A stretch of DNA of 64,000 bases from Emcibacter sp. SYSU 3D8 (GTDB lineage Bacteria; Pseudomonadota; Alphaproteobacteria; SMXS01): assembly GCF_039655875.1 (NCBI RefSeq), contig NZ_JBBYXK010000002.1, positions 310,001-374,000 of the forward strand. The letters run 5' to 3'. Below are positions 52,955 to 63,598 of this stretch, one piece after another. How positions within the stretch are numbered: position 1 is the stretch's first letter; every line of letters begins with the position of its first letter. The notes beneath the pieces are model-generated. The model searched no databases. It was not told where the DNA came from and was given only the letters and a program-made list of their open reading frames with translations. A program made the translations under genes and the position numbers.

Positions 52955-54193
52955 CTACGCCGCCTTGCCGCCGGTCGGGATCTGGTTGAACGGCAGGTCC
53001 TTGTCGACGCGGATGTCGCCCGGCATGCCGAGGACGCGCTCGGCAATGATGTTGCGCATGATCTCGTCGGTGCCGCCGGCGATGCGGCCAGCCGGCGCCC
53101 CCAGCAGCGTCCACGGATAGGCGGCGCGCTGCACCGCGAGATCGGGGTCCGAGATACCGCCGGCCATGTCCGCCAGGTCCATGCCGTAAGAGGCCATGTT
53201 CTGCTTCTGCGGCCCCTGGATCAGCTTGGCGATGGACGATTCGGGACCGGGGGTGTCGCCGCGCGACAGCGCCGACAGGGTGCGGGCGTTGACGTTACGC
53301 ACGCCCGCCTCGCGCACATACCAGTCGGCCAGCTTCTCGCGCACCGCCTGGTTGTTGATCAGCGGGCCGTCGTCGTCCTCAAGCGAACGCGCCAGCTCGA
53401 ACAGGCCGTCCCAGCTCACGCCGCCGCCGGCCGCGCCGCCCGAGGCGCCCACCGCGAGACGCTCGTTCATCAGCAGGGTCATGGCCACGTTCCAGCCATT
53501 GCCCACCGCGCTGATACGGTTCGAATCGGGGATGCGCACGTCGGTCAGGTACACCTCGTTGAAGTGGGCCGCGCCCGAGATCTGCTTGATCGGCCGGGGC
53601 TCGATGCCCGGCGTCTTCATGTCGACGATGAAGAAGGTCAGGCCCTTGTGCTTCGGCACGGTCGGGTCGGTGCGGGTAACCAGGATCGCCCAGTCGGACT
53701 GGTGCGCGCCCGAGGACCAGATTTTCTGGCCATTGACCACCCACTCATCGCCATCCTTCACCGCGCGGGTGCGGAGTGCGGCGAGATCGGAACCGCCGGC
53801 CGGTTCCGAGAACAACTGGCACCAGATGATGTCGGCGCGCGCCATCGGCGGCAGATGGGTCTGCTTCTGTTCCTCGGTGCCGTGGACCATCAGCATGGGA
53901 CCGGTCATGCCCAGGCCGACGACCAGCATGGCGGCGGACGGCGGGGCGACCTTGGATTCTTCCTGCGACCAGATCACCGACTTGATCGGGCTCAGGCCCT
54001 GCCCGCCATATTCCTTCGGCCAGCTCAGGCAGGCCCAGCCGGCGTCATACTTCACCCGCTGCCATTCCTTGCAGACTTCCTGCACCTGACCCGCGGCCAT
54101 GCGCTCGCGCCAGCCTTCCGGGGCGTTCTTGGCCAGCCAGGCGCGCACTTCGGCGCGGAACTCGGCTTCTTCCGGTGAGTCGTTGAAATCCAT
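52955..54193 (-). CDS. Acyl-CoA dehydrogenase
   Basis: 412 aa. N-terminal helices (FNDSPEEAEFRAEVRAWL), then the FAD-binding beta domain with QLFSEPAGGSDLAALRTRA, and the C-terminal helices with IAGGTDEIMRNIIAERVLG. The usual catalytic base position is near the end and cannot be set by eye. It oxidises acyl-CoA at the alpha-beta carbons, passing electrons to ETF. ATG 54193 follows GAGAGGAATGGGGAC. It lies 198 bp before cysD on the same strand. It may serve the degradation genes, though not next to them. Confidence 0.92.
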   Translation of the reverse strand: MDFNDSPEEAEFRAEVRAWLAKNAPEGWRERMAAGQVQEVCKEWQRVKYDAGWACLSWPKEYGGQGLSPIKSVIWSQEESKVAPPSAAMLVVGLGMTGPMLMVHGTEEQKQTHLPPMARADIIWCQLFSEPAGGSDLAALRTRAVKDGDEWVVNGQKIWSSGAHQSDWAILVTRTDPTVPKHKGLTFFIVDMKTPGIEPRPIKQISGAAHFNEVYLTDVRIPDSNRISAVGNGWNVAMTLLMNERLAVGASGGAAGGGVSWDGLFELARSLEDDDGPLINNQAVREKLADWYVREAGVRNVNARTLSALSRGDTPGPESSIAKLIQGPQKQNMASYGMDLADMAGGISDPDLAVQRAAYPWTLLGAPAGRIAGGTDEIMRNIIAERVLGMPGDIRVDKDLPFNQIPTGGKAA

Positions 54194-54318
54194 GTCCCCA
54201 TTCCTCTCGATCTTCAAACGCCAGACAACGCGCTTGTTACTATCCGGTCCTGTGGGGCAAGACGCTAGCACGGTCCGCGCGGCGGATGCAGTTGAAAAAG
54301 CACCCGCGCAGGCGGCAT

Positions 54319-55227
54319 TCAGCGAGCGCCGCGCACGGCAACGGCGGTATCCGGAAAGTCGGTGAACAGACCGTCGATGCCGAGCGCCAGGAACGCCCGC
54401 AACTCGGCGTCGATATCGGCGAAGCCGGTGCCCACCAAGTCGTCGCGAAAGGTGTAGGGGTGAACCAGGAGCCCCAGTTCGTGGGCACGTCTTACATAAC
54501 CGGTGTCCGCGCCCTGCGGGTCGATCAGCAGGGCCTTGGCCGGGGCAACGCCATCGGCGAATTCGGCCGCCTGATCGAGGCTGACGCTTTCGGACCCGGC
54601 CACCCCGTAGACCAGCATCATCAGCGGGATCCGCGTCCGGTTTCGCAGGCTGCGCAGAAAGCCGGGGTCGAAGGACTGGATGAACACCGGCAGCCCACCC
54701 GGGCCGAAGCCGTACCGGCCGAGCGCATCGAGCAGCGGTTCGGCGAAGTCGTGGCCCAGCGCGGCCAGCGCCGCCGGAGCCTTCGCTTCCGGATAGACGC
54801 CGACCCTCGCATCGCGGGCAAGCTCCAGGATCTCCTCGAGGCGCGGGATCAGGAATGTGCCGTCATCGGTCTTGCTGCGGCCGGGAAACGCCTGGCGCGC
54901 CCGCAAGGTGCGCAGTTCCGCGAAGGTGAAGTCTTCGGCGTACCAGTCTGGCTCGGCCTTGCCGGGCTTGATCACGCGCCGATCGGCGAACTCTGGGCGA
55001 TCGGCCACATCCGTCGACAGGCTCAGCCAGCGATTGTGCCGGGCGACCAGCACGCCGTCCTTGGTGAACACCAAATCGGGCTCGATGAAGTCGGCGCCCA
55101 TGTCGATGGCCCTGGCATAGGCTTCGAGCGTGTGTTCGGGCAGGTAGCCGCTCGCCCCGCGATGGGCGATGACGGCGGGCGTGCCTCCAGCGCCGGCAGC
55201 CGCCACGGCGGGCAACAGCGTCAGCAT
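54319..55227 (-). CDS. Glycerophosphodiester phosphodiesterase, probably exported
   Basis: 302 aa from ATG 55227. The GDPD core opens AHRGASGYLPEHT with the catalytic His22/Arg23, metal Glu49 and Asp51 in IEPDL, and a second His in ARHN. It splits glycerophosphodiesters to glycerol 3-phosphate and alcohol. The N-terminus from this ATG is only half a signal peptide (LTLLPAVAAAG). In the same frame an AUA codon at 55260, six bases after AAGGGAG, would give a full signal peptide (KRLSVFLLWVMLTLLPAVAAA). The true start may therefore be 55260. It follows a second GDPD gene on the same strand. Confidence 0.85.
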   Translation of the reverse strand: MLTLLPAVAAAGAGGTPAVIAHRGASGYLPEHTLEAYARAIDMGADFIEPDLVFTKDGVLVARHNRWLSLSTDVADRPEFADRRVIKPGKAEPDWYAEDFTFAELRTLRARQAFPGRSKTDDGTFLIPRLEEILELARDARVGVYPEAKAPAALAALGHDFAEPLLDALGRYGFGPGGLPVFIQSFDPGFLRSLRNRTRIPLMMLVYGVAGSESVSLDQAAEFADGVAPAKALLIDPQGADTGYVRRAHELGLLVHPYTFRDDLVGTGFADIDAELRAFLALGIDGLFTDFPDTAVAVRGAR

Positions 55228-55307
55228 GACCCAGAGCAGAAATACGGATAGCCGCTTTATCGGATGCTCCCTTGGCTGGCGGGCAGGTTGGAGGCCATGC
55301 AGGCCCG

Positions 55308-56234
55308 TTACAGGCTGCCGATGAACTCGTCACGGACCGCCAGCGCCGTGTCGGTGAAATCGGAAAACCCGCCGTCGATACCCGCGGCGAAATACGCCAG
55401 CATCTCCTCGCGCACATCGGCGAAGCCCGGACCGACCGCATCGTCGCGGAATGTCCACGTATGGACCTGCAAGCCAAGCGCATGAGCCTGCTCGATGAGT
55501 CGGGTCGGCTGCCTGGTCGCGGGATCGAGGAGCAATGACTTCTGCGGCCCGATCGCCGCCGCCAGGGTGGCGGCCTGCGCCAGCGATACATGGGGCGCGC
55601 CGTGTCCGTCATCCACCAGCAACTGGGTGAGGCATATCTCGGTCAGCGGCCGCAGCCGCTTCAGGAATGCATGGTCGAAGGATTGGACGTACAAATCGCC
55701 GCGATCCGCGCCGTAACCGTGATCGGCCAGCGCCTTCAGCAAGGGCGGGATGAAGTCGAACCCCATCTCCAGCAGAGTGTCCGGATGCTTGATCTCCGGG
55801 TGGAAGCCGATGGTCGAACCTCGGCGCGCCTCGCGGTCACGCAGCAATTGCAGCAACTCCTCGAAGGTCATGACCGGGTAGAGGCCATCCATGTCCTTCG
55901 GCCGGCCGGGAAACGGCTGGCGGGCACGCAATCGCCGGATTTCGGCCAGGGTGAAATCTTCGGCATACCATTCGGGCTCGGCCTTGCCGGGCTTGACCAC
56001 GCGGCGGCCGGCGAATTCGGGATGCCCGGCCACATCTGTCGTGGTGCCCAGATAGCGGTCGTGGCGGACGATCAGCCGTGCATCCCGCGTCATCACCAGG
56101 TCGGGCTCGACCGCGTCGGCGCCCATATCGAGCGCCAGGGCATAGGCCGCAGCGGTGTGCTCGGGCGCATAGCCGCTGGCGCCGCGATGGGCGATGACGA
56201 TGGGCTTGCGCCCGGTGAGGGTCTTGAGCTTCAT
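55308..56234 (-). CDS. Glycerophosphodiester phosphodiesterase, cytosolic type
   Basis: 308 aa. AHRGASGYAPEHTAAAY, VEPDLVMTRDARL and VRHDRYLGTTTD are the GDPD opening; FHPEIKHP and YVQSFDHAFLKRLRP follow. No signal peptide is seen when read from ATG 56234, which follows GGGGAAACCC. Unlike its neighbour it should therefore work in the cytoplasm, a division known for GlpQ/UgpQ-type pairs. The two genes are tandem with an 80-bp gap. A substrate from lipid turnover is likely. Confidence 0.88.
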   Translation of the reverse strand: MKLKTLTGRKPIVIAHRGASGYAPEHTAAAYALALDMGADAVEPDLVMTRDARLIVRHDRYLGTTTDVAGHPEFAGRRVVKPGKAEPEWYAEDFTLAEIRRLRARQPFPGRPKDMDGLYPVMTFEELLQLLRDREARRGSTIGFHPEIKHPDTLLEMGFDFIPPLLKALADHGYGADRGDLYVQSFDHAFLKRLRPLTEICLTQLLVDDGHGAPHVSLAQAATLAAAIGPQKSLLLDPATRQPTRLIEQAHALGLQVHTWTFRDDAVGPGFADVREEMLAYFAAGIDGGFSDFTDTALAVRDEFIGSL

Positions 56235-56329
56235 GGGTTTCCCCGGCGGTACGGTGGGAAAGGTAGCGGCGAACGGGCTTCGTGCCCATATCATTGTCCG
56301 TAACGATTGCATTCATGCGGGAGGCTGAT

Positions 56330-56950
56330 TTGAGAACCCTCGTCGTCGCTGGTCTTGCCACCATCGCCATGGCATCCTGCGCGCAGGCTGCCGAGCCGGT
56401 GAAGATGTACCCGTTCGAGAAAGCGACCCTGACCTACGCGGTCACGGGCGCGCAGCAAGGCACCCAGACCATCACCATCAAGGATTTCGGCCGCACCACC
56501 GCCCAGCATTACGAGGCGACCGTGCCTTCGGCGGAAGGTCCGCAGCAGATCAACGTATCGACCTTTACCGACCCGCAATGGATCTACACCTACGACTTTG
56601 CCGCGAAGCAGGGCACGCGGGTGCCCAACGAGGAAGCGGCGGCCGCCGCGAGCGCCGGAAGCGGCCGGGAGTTCTTCGAGCAACTGACGCTGGCGCAGGG
56701 CGGCAAGCGGGTCGGCATGGACACGTTCAACGGTACGCCCTGCACCATCTGGGACATGGGCGGCAACACCGGCACGCGGCTGTGCATCGACGACCGCATG
56801 GTGATGCAATACATGCGCACCAGCACCGACATGATGCAGGGTTCCGTGGAGTTGCAGAGCGCCCGCATCGGCATGGCCGACGAAAGCAGCTTCGAGCGGC
56901 CGCAGGCGATCTACGAGGACGTCGACATGTCACGCCGCCGGGAGAATTAG
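56330..56950 (+). CDS. Secreted hypothetical protein
   Basis: 206 aa, not recognised. TTG 56330 follows GGGAGG by five bases; an ATG at 56315 in the same frame has no such site but is possible. The first 20 residues (RTLVVAGLATIAMASCAQAA) are a signal peptide, with a Cys that could also be a lipobox, though ASC-A is not ideal. The mature part is mostly beta (TLTYAVTGAQQGTQTITIKDFG, WDMGGNTGTRLCI) with two Cys (CTIWD, LCIDD) that may form a disulfide. It lies alone between a divergent GDPD gene and the SUF operon. Confidence 0.65.
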   Translation: MRTLVVAGLATIAMASCAQAAEPVKMYPFEKATLTYAVTGAQQGTQTITIKDFGRTTAQHYEATVPSAEGPQQINVSTFTDPQWIYTYDFAAKQGTRVPNEEAAAAASAGSGREFFEQLTLAQGGKRVGMDTFNGTPCTIWDMGGNTGTRLCIDDRMVMQYMRTSTDMMQGSVELQSARIGMADESSFERPQAIYEDVDMSRRREN

Positions 56951-57061
56951 TCCCCGCGGTCGCCGCGAACCCGCCGCTTTCGCGAGCGATTCTCAGCTGC
57001 ACCCGGAAAACGCCCGGAATCTTGACAAGATCGCTCCGATTTAGTCAAACGCCGTTGACTC

Positions 57062-57080
57062 ATGGGGCGTCATGCCCCAT
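57062..57080. promoter_or_regulatory. Inverted repeat in the SUF operon promoter region
   Basis: ATGGGGC-GTCAT-GCCCCAT is a perfect 7-bp-arm inverted repeat 63 bases before the Rrf2 start. A TATAGT box at 57105-57110 lies downstream and TTGACT (57055-57060) beside it. An Fe-S or iron regulator site would be expected here; which protein binds is not shown. Confidence 0.35.
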
Positions 57081-57142
57081 CTCACGCATTCCGTACCAAA
57101 ACGGTATAGTATGATCGGTGCAATGGAGCGAGGACCAGTTTC

Positions 57143-57616
57143 ATGATCCGCCTGACGCGGCTGGCAGACTATGCGGTGTTGCTGATGACCCATCTGGGTC
57201 ATGAGTTCGCCCGTCATCCGGACCGCATCCACAATGCGGGCGGATTGTCGGTCGAGACGCATATTCCCATGCCGACGGTCAGCAAGCTGCTGGGCGTGAT
57301 GTCGCGCGGCGGTCTGTTGACCTCGCACCGGGGGCAGGCCGGCGGCTACACGCTGGCGCGCCCGCCGGCCGCCATCTCCGTGGCCGATATCGTCGGCGCC
57401 GTCGATGGCCCCATCGCCCTCACCGACTGCCTGACCGACGACAGCGGGTGTGGCATCGAGTCGCTCTGCGGCGTGCGCACCTCCTGGCAGAAGATCAACA
57501 AGGCGGTCAGCGGCGCGCTGAGCGAGATCAGTCTCGCGGAATTGTGCGCCGATCAGATTGCCATGTTCCCGCCGCGCACTCCCGCGCCGCGGCAGACCAT
57601 CGCAGACGTGCAGTAA
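57143..57616 (+). CDS. Rrf2-family SUF operon regulator
   Basis: 157 aa. A winged helix-turn-helix (MIRLTRLADYAVLLMTHL, then SVSKLLGV-like PTVSKLLGVMSRGGLL and HRGQAGGYTLAR) and three Cys (96, 103, 109) in DCLTDDSGCGIESLC that can hold an Fe-S cluster. Such proteins sense cluster supply and repress the SUF genes, like IscR. It is 15 bases before sufB and surely in the operon, so it regulates itself. Confidence 0.92.
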   Translation: MIRLTRLADYAVLLMTHLGHEFARHPDRIHNAGGLSVETHIPMPTVSKLLGVMSRGGLLTSHRGQAGGYTLARPPAAISVADIVGAVDGPIALTDCLTDDSGCGIESLCGVRTSWQKINKAVSGALSEISLAELCADQIAMFPPRTPAPRQTIADVQ

Positions 57617-57631
57617 GGAAGTCCGAACACC

Positions 57632-59101
<1,470 letters not shown>

Positions 59102-59126
59102 GACGCTGAAGGAAACGGAACAGACA

Positions 59127-59876
59127 ATGTTGGAAATCAAGAATCTGCACGCCGCCGTCGACGGCAAGCAAATCCTCAACGGCATCGACCTGACGGTCAA
59201 CGCCGGCGAAGTGCACGCAATCATGGGGCCGAACGGCTCGGGCAAATCGACCCTGGCCTATGTGCTCGCCGGCCGCGCCGGCTATGAAGTCACCGAAGGA
59301 TCGGTGAGCTATCAGGGCAAGGACCTGCTGGAGATGGAGGCCGACGAGCGTGCCCGCGAGGGTGTGTTCCTGGGCTTCCAGTATCCGGTCGAACTTCCCG
59401 GGGTGAACGGCATGACGTTCCTTCGCACCGCCGCCAACGCCGTGCGCCGGCACCGGGATCTGCCGGAACTGGACGGCATCGACTTCCTGAAGCTGCTGCG
59501 CCAGAAAGCCACGATGCTGGAGATGGACGACGCGCTGCTGAAGCGGTCGGTCAATGTCGGCTTCTCGGGAGGAGAGAAGAAGCGCAACGAGATCGCCCAG
59601 ATGGCCGTGCTCGACCCGAACCTGATGATCCTGGACGAAACCGATTCCGGCCTCGACATCGACGCGCTGAAGGTTGTGTCGAAGGGCATCAACGCCCTGC
59701 GCGGCGCGGACAAGGCCACCGTTCTGGTCACCCATTACCAGCGGCTGCTGTCCTATGTGGAGCCGGATTTCGTCCACATCCTGGCGCGCGGCAAGATCGT
59801 CGCCTCGGGCGGCAAGGAGCTGGCGCTGGAACTGGAGCGCGACGGCTACGTGAACTACGTGCCGGAGGCGGCGTAA
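59127..59876 (+). CDS. sufC: Fe-S cluster assembly ATPase SufC
   Basis: 249 aa ABC-type ATPase without membrane domain. Walker A GPNGSGKST, the signature FSGGEKKRNE, Walker B MILDETDSGLD and the switch His in VLVTHYQRLL. It drives shape change of SufBCD. The start ATG 59127 follows GAAGGAAACGG; a frame 15 codons longer runs back into sufB and is rejected. The gap to sufD is 3 bases. Confidence 0.96.
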   Translation: MLEIKNLHAAVDGKQILNGIDLTVNAGEVHAIMGPNGSGKSTLAYVLAGRAGYEVTEGSVSYQGKDLLEMEADERAREGVFLGFQYPVELPGVNGMTFLRTAANAVRRHRDLPELDGIDFLKLLRQKATMLEMDDALLKRSVNVGFSGGEKKRNEIAQMAVLDPNLMILDETDSGLDIDALKVVSKGINALRGADKATVLVTHYQRLLSYVEPDFVHILARGKIVASGGKELALELERDGYVNYVPEAA

Positions 59877-59879
59877 GCC

Positions 59880-61157
59880 ATGACCGCCATTCCCTATGCC
59901 GAACAGTTCGAGCGACTGAAGCCTGCCCTTCCCGGCGCGGCTGGCCTGCGCGAGCAGGCGTTCGCCCGCTATGCGGCGCACGGCTTCCCCGGCGTGAAAC
60001 GCGAGGCGTGGCGCCATACCAAGCTGACGCCGATCAGCTCCGCCGACCTTGAGCCGGCAGATGCATCGGACGTGTCGCCCGCCGACATCGCCGCCCACCT
60101 GATCCCCGACGCGCTCACACTGGTCTTCGTCAACGGCCGCATGGACGCGGCGCTGTCAAATGTCGAGCAGGCGCCCAAGGGCGTTACCATCGAGAGCCTG
60201 GCCGACGTGCTGGCGCGGGGTGACGATTTGTCGCCCTGGCTGACCCAGGCTGCCGGCGACAGCCCTGATGACGCGCTGGTATCGCTGAACACGGCGCTGA
60301 TGAATGACGGCGCGGTGATCCGCGTGGCCGACGGCGTCCAGGTCGAGGCGCCCATCCACCTGCTGTTCTTCGCCAAGCGCGGCGGGATGAACCAGGTGCG
60401 CAACGTGATCGTCGCCGGCAAGGGCGCCAGCGTCACTGTCGCCGAAGGCTATTTCGGCACCCGGGACGTCTACTGGAACAATGTGGTGAACCAGTTCTTC
60501 GTGGCCGAGGGCGCCAGCGTCGAGCATGCGCGCCAGCAGAGCGAAGGCCTTGCCGCCTATCATATCGGCTCCAGCCGCGTCCGGCTGGCGGCCGATGCGC
60601 GCTTCAACAGCGTCGCGATCATGCTGGGCGGCGTCGTCGCCCGCAACGAGGTCCAGGTCACCATCGCGGGCGAGCGTGCCCAATGCCATCTGGCCGGCGT
60701 GTCGCTGGGCCGCAGCAGGCAGCTGCATGACAGCGTGACCGTGCTGGACCACGCAGTGCCGAACAGCATCAGCGACCAGATGTTCAAGGCGGTGCTCGAC
60801 GACCAGTCCCACGCCGTCTATCAGGGCAAGGTGATTGTGCGGCAAGACGCGCAGAAGACCGACGCGCGCCAGGCCAACCACAACATCCTGCTGGCACGCT
60901 CGGCCGAGGCAAGCAGCAAGCCCGAGCTGGAGATCTTCGCCGACGACGTGAAATGCGCCCATGGCGCCACGGTGGGCGAACTCGACAAGGACATGCTGTT
61001 CTACATGCAGGCGCGCGGCCTGGAGCCGAAAGCCGCCCGGGCGCTGCTGGTCGAGGGCTTCGTGCTGGAAGTGCTCGAACGTATCGTCTCGCCCGAAATC
61101 CGCGACATGTTCCGCACCGACATCGGCGGCTGGCTGCGGGGGAGGCCGCTGTCGTGA
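59880..61157 (+). CDS. sufD: Fe-S cluster assembly protein SufD
   Basis: 425 aa. Low similarity at the N-terminus, then the SufB/D core with IVAGKGASVTVAEGYFG, HLAGVSLGRSRQLHDSVTVLDHAVP and the C-terminal FADDVKCAHGATVGELDKDMLFYMQARGL block. It partners SufB in SufBC2D. Its last 4 bases overlap sufS, so translation is coupled. Confidence 0.95.
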   Translation: MTAIPYAEQFERLKPALPGAAGLREQAFARYAAHGFPGVKREAWRHTKLTPISSADLEPADASDVSPADIAAHLIPDALTLVFVNGRMDAALSNVEQAPKGVTIESLADVLARGDDLSPWLTQAAGDSPDDALVSLNTALMNDGAVIRVADGVQVEAPIHLLFFAKRGGMNQVRNVIVAGKGASVTVAEGYFGTRDVYWNNVVNQFFVAEGASVEHARQQSEGLAAYHIGSSRVRLAADARFNSVAIMLGGVVARNEVQVTIAGERAQCHLAGVSLGRSRQLHDSVTVLDHAVPNSISDQMFKAVLDDQSHAVYQGKVIVRQDAQKTDARQANHNILLARSAEASSKPELEIFADDVKCAHGATVGELDKDMLFYMQARGLEPKAARALLVEGFVLEVLERIVSPEIRDMFRTDIGGWLRGRPLS

Positions 61158-62413
61158 ACGCGCCCACCGAAACCCGCGTCGCGCCTGCGGCCAGCCTGGA
61201 CATTGCGCGCATCCGCGCCGATTTCCCCATCCTGCAATTGCCCAGCAACGGCAAGCGGCTGGTGTTCCTCGACTCGGCGGCCAGCGCCCAGAAGCCGCGC
61301 CAGGTCATCGATGCCCAGAGCCATGTCTACGAAGCCGAATACGCCAACATCCACCGCGGCGTCTACGACCTCAGCCAGCGCGCCACCGCCGCCTTCGACA
61401 AGGCGCGGACCAAGGTGCGCAAGTTCATCAACGCCGCCAGCGACCGCGAGATCGTGTTCGTGCGCAACGCCACCGAAGGCATCAACCTGGTGGCGCAGAC
61501 CTGGGGCCGCAAGAATCTGAAGCAGGGCGACCAGATCATCCTGTCCGAGATGGAGCATCACGCCAACATCGTGCCGTGGCAGATGCTGCGCGAGGAGACC
61601 GGGCTGGAACTGGTGGTGATCCCGATCACGGATTCCGGCGAACTCGTCTGGGAAGCCTACGAGAAGGCGTTCACGTCGAAAACCAGGCTGGTCGCCATGA
61701 CCCATGTGTCGAACGCCCTGGGCACCATTACGCCCATGGCCGAGATCATCAAGGTCGCCCATTCGCACGGCGTGCCCGTGCTCGTCGACGGCTGCCAGGC
61801 CGTGCCGCACATGCCGGTCGACGTTCAGGCGCTGGACGCGGACTTCTACGTCTTTTCCGCCCACAAGCTCTATGGGCCGACCGGCGTCGGCGTGCTCTAC
61901 GCCAAGGCGAAGATCCTGGAAGCCATGCCGCCCTATCAGGGCGGCGGCGACATGATCTCGTCGGTGACCTTCGCCAAGACGACCTATGCGGATATTCCAC
62001 AGCGGTTCGAGGCAGGCACTCCCAACATCGCCGGCACCATCGCTCTGGGCGCGGCCATCGACTACCTTGAGGGCTTCGACCGGCAGGCCCTGCTGGCGCA
62101 TGAACAGGCGCTGCTGGAATACGCCACCGAGCGGTTGCAGGCGCTGAACACCATCACCATCTACGGCACCGCGAAGAACAAGGCGGCGGTGATCTCATTC
62201 GCCATCCAGGGCGTGCATCCGCACGACGTGGGCACGATCCTGGATTTCGAAGGCATCGCGGTGCGCGCCGGGCATCACTGCGCCCAGCCGGTAATGGACC
62301 GGTTCGGCGTGCCGGCGACGACCCGGGCGTCCTTCGGCATCTATAACGACTTCGATGACGTGGACGCACTGATCCACGGCATCGCCAAGGTTCAGGAGAT
62401 ATTCGGCTCATGA
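61154..62413 (+). CDS. sufS: Cysteine desulfurase SufS
   Basis: 419 aa PLP enzyme. Lys238 in VFSAHKLYGPTG holds PLP; Cys376 in RAGHHCAQP takes the sulfur from cysteine. NIHRGVYDLSQRAT and the FEAGTPNIAG loop are typical of SufS. GTG 61154 is chosen as it overlaps the sufD stop and has GGGGGAGG before it; a longer frame lies within sufD. Sulfur is passed to SufU next. Confidence 0.95.
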   Translation: MNAPTETRVAPAASLDIARIRADFPILQLPSNGKRLVFLDSAASAQKPRQVIDAQSHVYEAEYANIHRGVYDLSQRATAAFDKARTKVRKFINAASDREIVFVRNATEGINLVAQTWGRKNLKQGDQIILSEMEHHANIVPWQMLREETGLELVVIPITDSGELVWEAYEKAFTSKTRLVAMTHVSNALGTITPMAEIIKVAHSHGVPVLVDGCQAVPHMPVDVQALDADFYVFSAHKLYGPTGVGVLYAKAKILEAMPPYQGGGDMISSVTFAKTTYADIPQRFEAGTPNIAGTIALGAAIDYLEGFDRQALLAHEQALLEYATERLQALNTITIYGTAKNKAAVISFAIQGVHPHDVGTILDFEGIAVRAGHHCAQPVMDRFGVPATTRASFGIYNDFDDVDALIHGIAKVQEIFGS

Positions 62414-62865
62414 ACGACCTGCGCGAGCTTTATCAGGAAGTGATCCTGGATCACGGCCGCAAGCCGCGGAATTTCGGCGCGCTGCCGGACGCGAACCGGG
62501 AGGCGCATGGCCACAATCCGCTGTGCGGCGACAAGCTGGACGTGCACGTGAAGGTAAAGGACGGCATCGTCGAGGACGTGAAGTTCGAGGGCGCGGGCTG
62601 CGCCATCTCGGTGGCCAGCGCCTCGTTGATGACCGAAGCGCTGAAGGGCATGACCGAGGTCGATGCCAGAAACCTGTTCGAGAAGTTCCACGCAATGATC
62701 ACCGGTGACGAAGGCGTGACACCGGCACAGCTCGAGGATCTTGATAAACTGGCCGTGTTCTCCGGCGTGCGCGACTATCCCTTGCGGGTAAAATGCGCCA
62801 CGCTGGGCTGGCACACGATGAACGCGGCCCTGGAAAATGTCGGCGAAACAGTGGTGACGGAATGA
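62410..62865 (+). CDS. sufU: SufU-type sulfur relay protein
   Basis: 151 aa. Cys39 (NPLCGD), Cys64 (GAGCAIS) and Cys129 (VKCATLGWH) are the three ligands of the zinc-type SufU fold, with a SufU-like insert between Cys64 and Cys129. It takes persulfide from SufS, replacing SufE. It overlaps sufS by 4 bases (ATGA) and sufT by 4. Confidence 0.94.
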   Translation: MNDLRELYQEVILDHGRKPRNFGALPDANREAHGHNPLCGDKLDVHVKVKDGIVEDVKFEGAGCAISVASASLMTEALKGMTEVDARNLFEKFHAMITGDEGVTPAQLEDLDKLAVFSGVRDYPLRVKCATLGWHTMNAALENVGETVVTE

Positions 62866-63221
62866 GCGAGACCTTTCTGAACGAGTTCCTCGACGGCCCG
62901 GCAGAGGCCGCCCCGGACAATGCGCTTCGCGAACAGATCGTCGACAAGCTTAAGACGATCTATGATCCGGAGATTCCGGTTAACATTTACGAACTTGGTC
63001 TTATCTATGGACTGGACGTATCGGCCGAGAACGACATCAAGGTCACCATGACCCTGACGACGCCCATGTGCCCCGTCGCCGAATCCATGCCCGGCGAGGT
63101 GGAGAGCAAGGTGCGAGAGGTCGACGGCGTGAATGAGGTCGAGGTCGAGCTCGTATGGGAGCCTGCCTGGGACATGAGCAAGTTGTCCGAGGCGGCCAAG
63201 CTCGAACTGGGCATGTTGTAG
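62862..63221 (+). CDS. sufT: SufT-like MIP18/DUF59 Fe-S maturation protein
   Basis: 119 aa. LKTIYDPEIPVNIYELGLIYGLDV and MTLTTPMCPVAESMP (with the conserved Cys) define the DUF59 family. Such proteins help mature Fe-S targets. It overlaps sufU by ATGA; a longer upstream frame is within sufU and is rejected. The last gene, a SufA-like carrier, begins 10 bases on. Confidence 0.93.
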   Translation: MSETFLNEFLDGPAEAAPDNALREQIVDKLKTIYDPEIPVNIYELGLIYGLDVSAENDIKVTMTLTTPMCPVAESMPGEVESKVREVDGVNEVEVELVWEPAWDMSKLSEAAKLELGML

Positions 63222-63231
63222 GAGGCAGACG

Positions 63232-63564
63232 ATGGCAGCAGGCATCATTACCCTGACCGACCGCGCGGTGGACCGCGTGAAGACGCTCATGGCCAAGCGC
63301 CCGGATGCGGCGGGCCTGCGCGTGTGGATCAAGGAAGCCGGCTGTTCGGGCCTGAGCTACAAGGTGGACTTCACCGACGAGGCCAAGCCCGGCGACGACG
63401 TGGTCGAAACCGATGGCGGTAAGGTCTACGTCGACCCCAAGGCGGTGATGTACATTCTGGGCTCGGAGATGGACTACCAGGAAGACAAGTTCTTCTCGGG
63501 CTTCCTGTTCATGAACCCCAACGAAAAAGGCCGCTGCGGCTGCGGCGAGAGCTTTACCGTCTGA
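63232..63564 (+). CDS. sufA: SufA/HesB-type Fe-S carrier protein
   Basis: 110 aa A-type carrier. The first ligand is the Cys in KEAGCSGLSYK and the last two are in GRCGCGESF at the C-terminus. It receives clusters from SufBCD and passes them on. GTAGGAGGCAGACG lies before the ATG. It closes the operon; a repeat element follows. Confidence 0.94.
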   Translation: MAAGIITLTDRAVDRVKTLMAKRPDAAGLRVWIKEAGCSGLSYKVDFTDEAKPGDDVVETDGGKVYVDPKAVMYILGSEMDYQEDKFFSGFLFMNPNEKGRCGCGESFTV

Positions 63565-63598
63565 CGCAAGGTTCAGTTCGGCCTTCAATCCCCACTAT

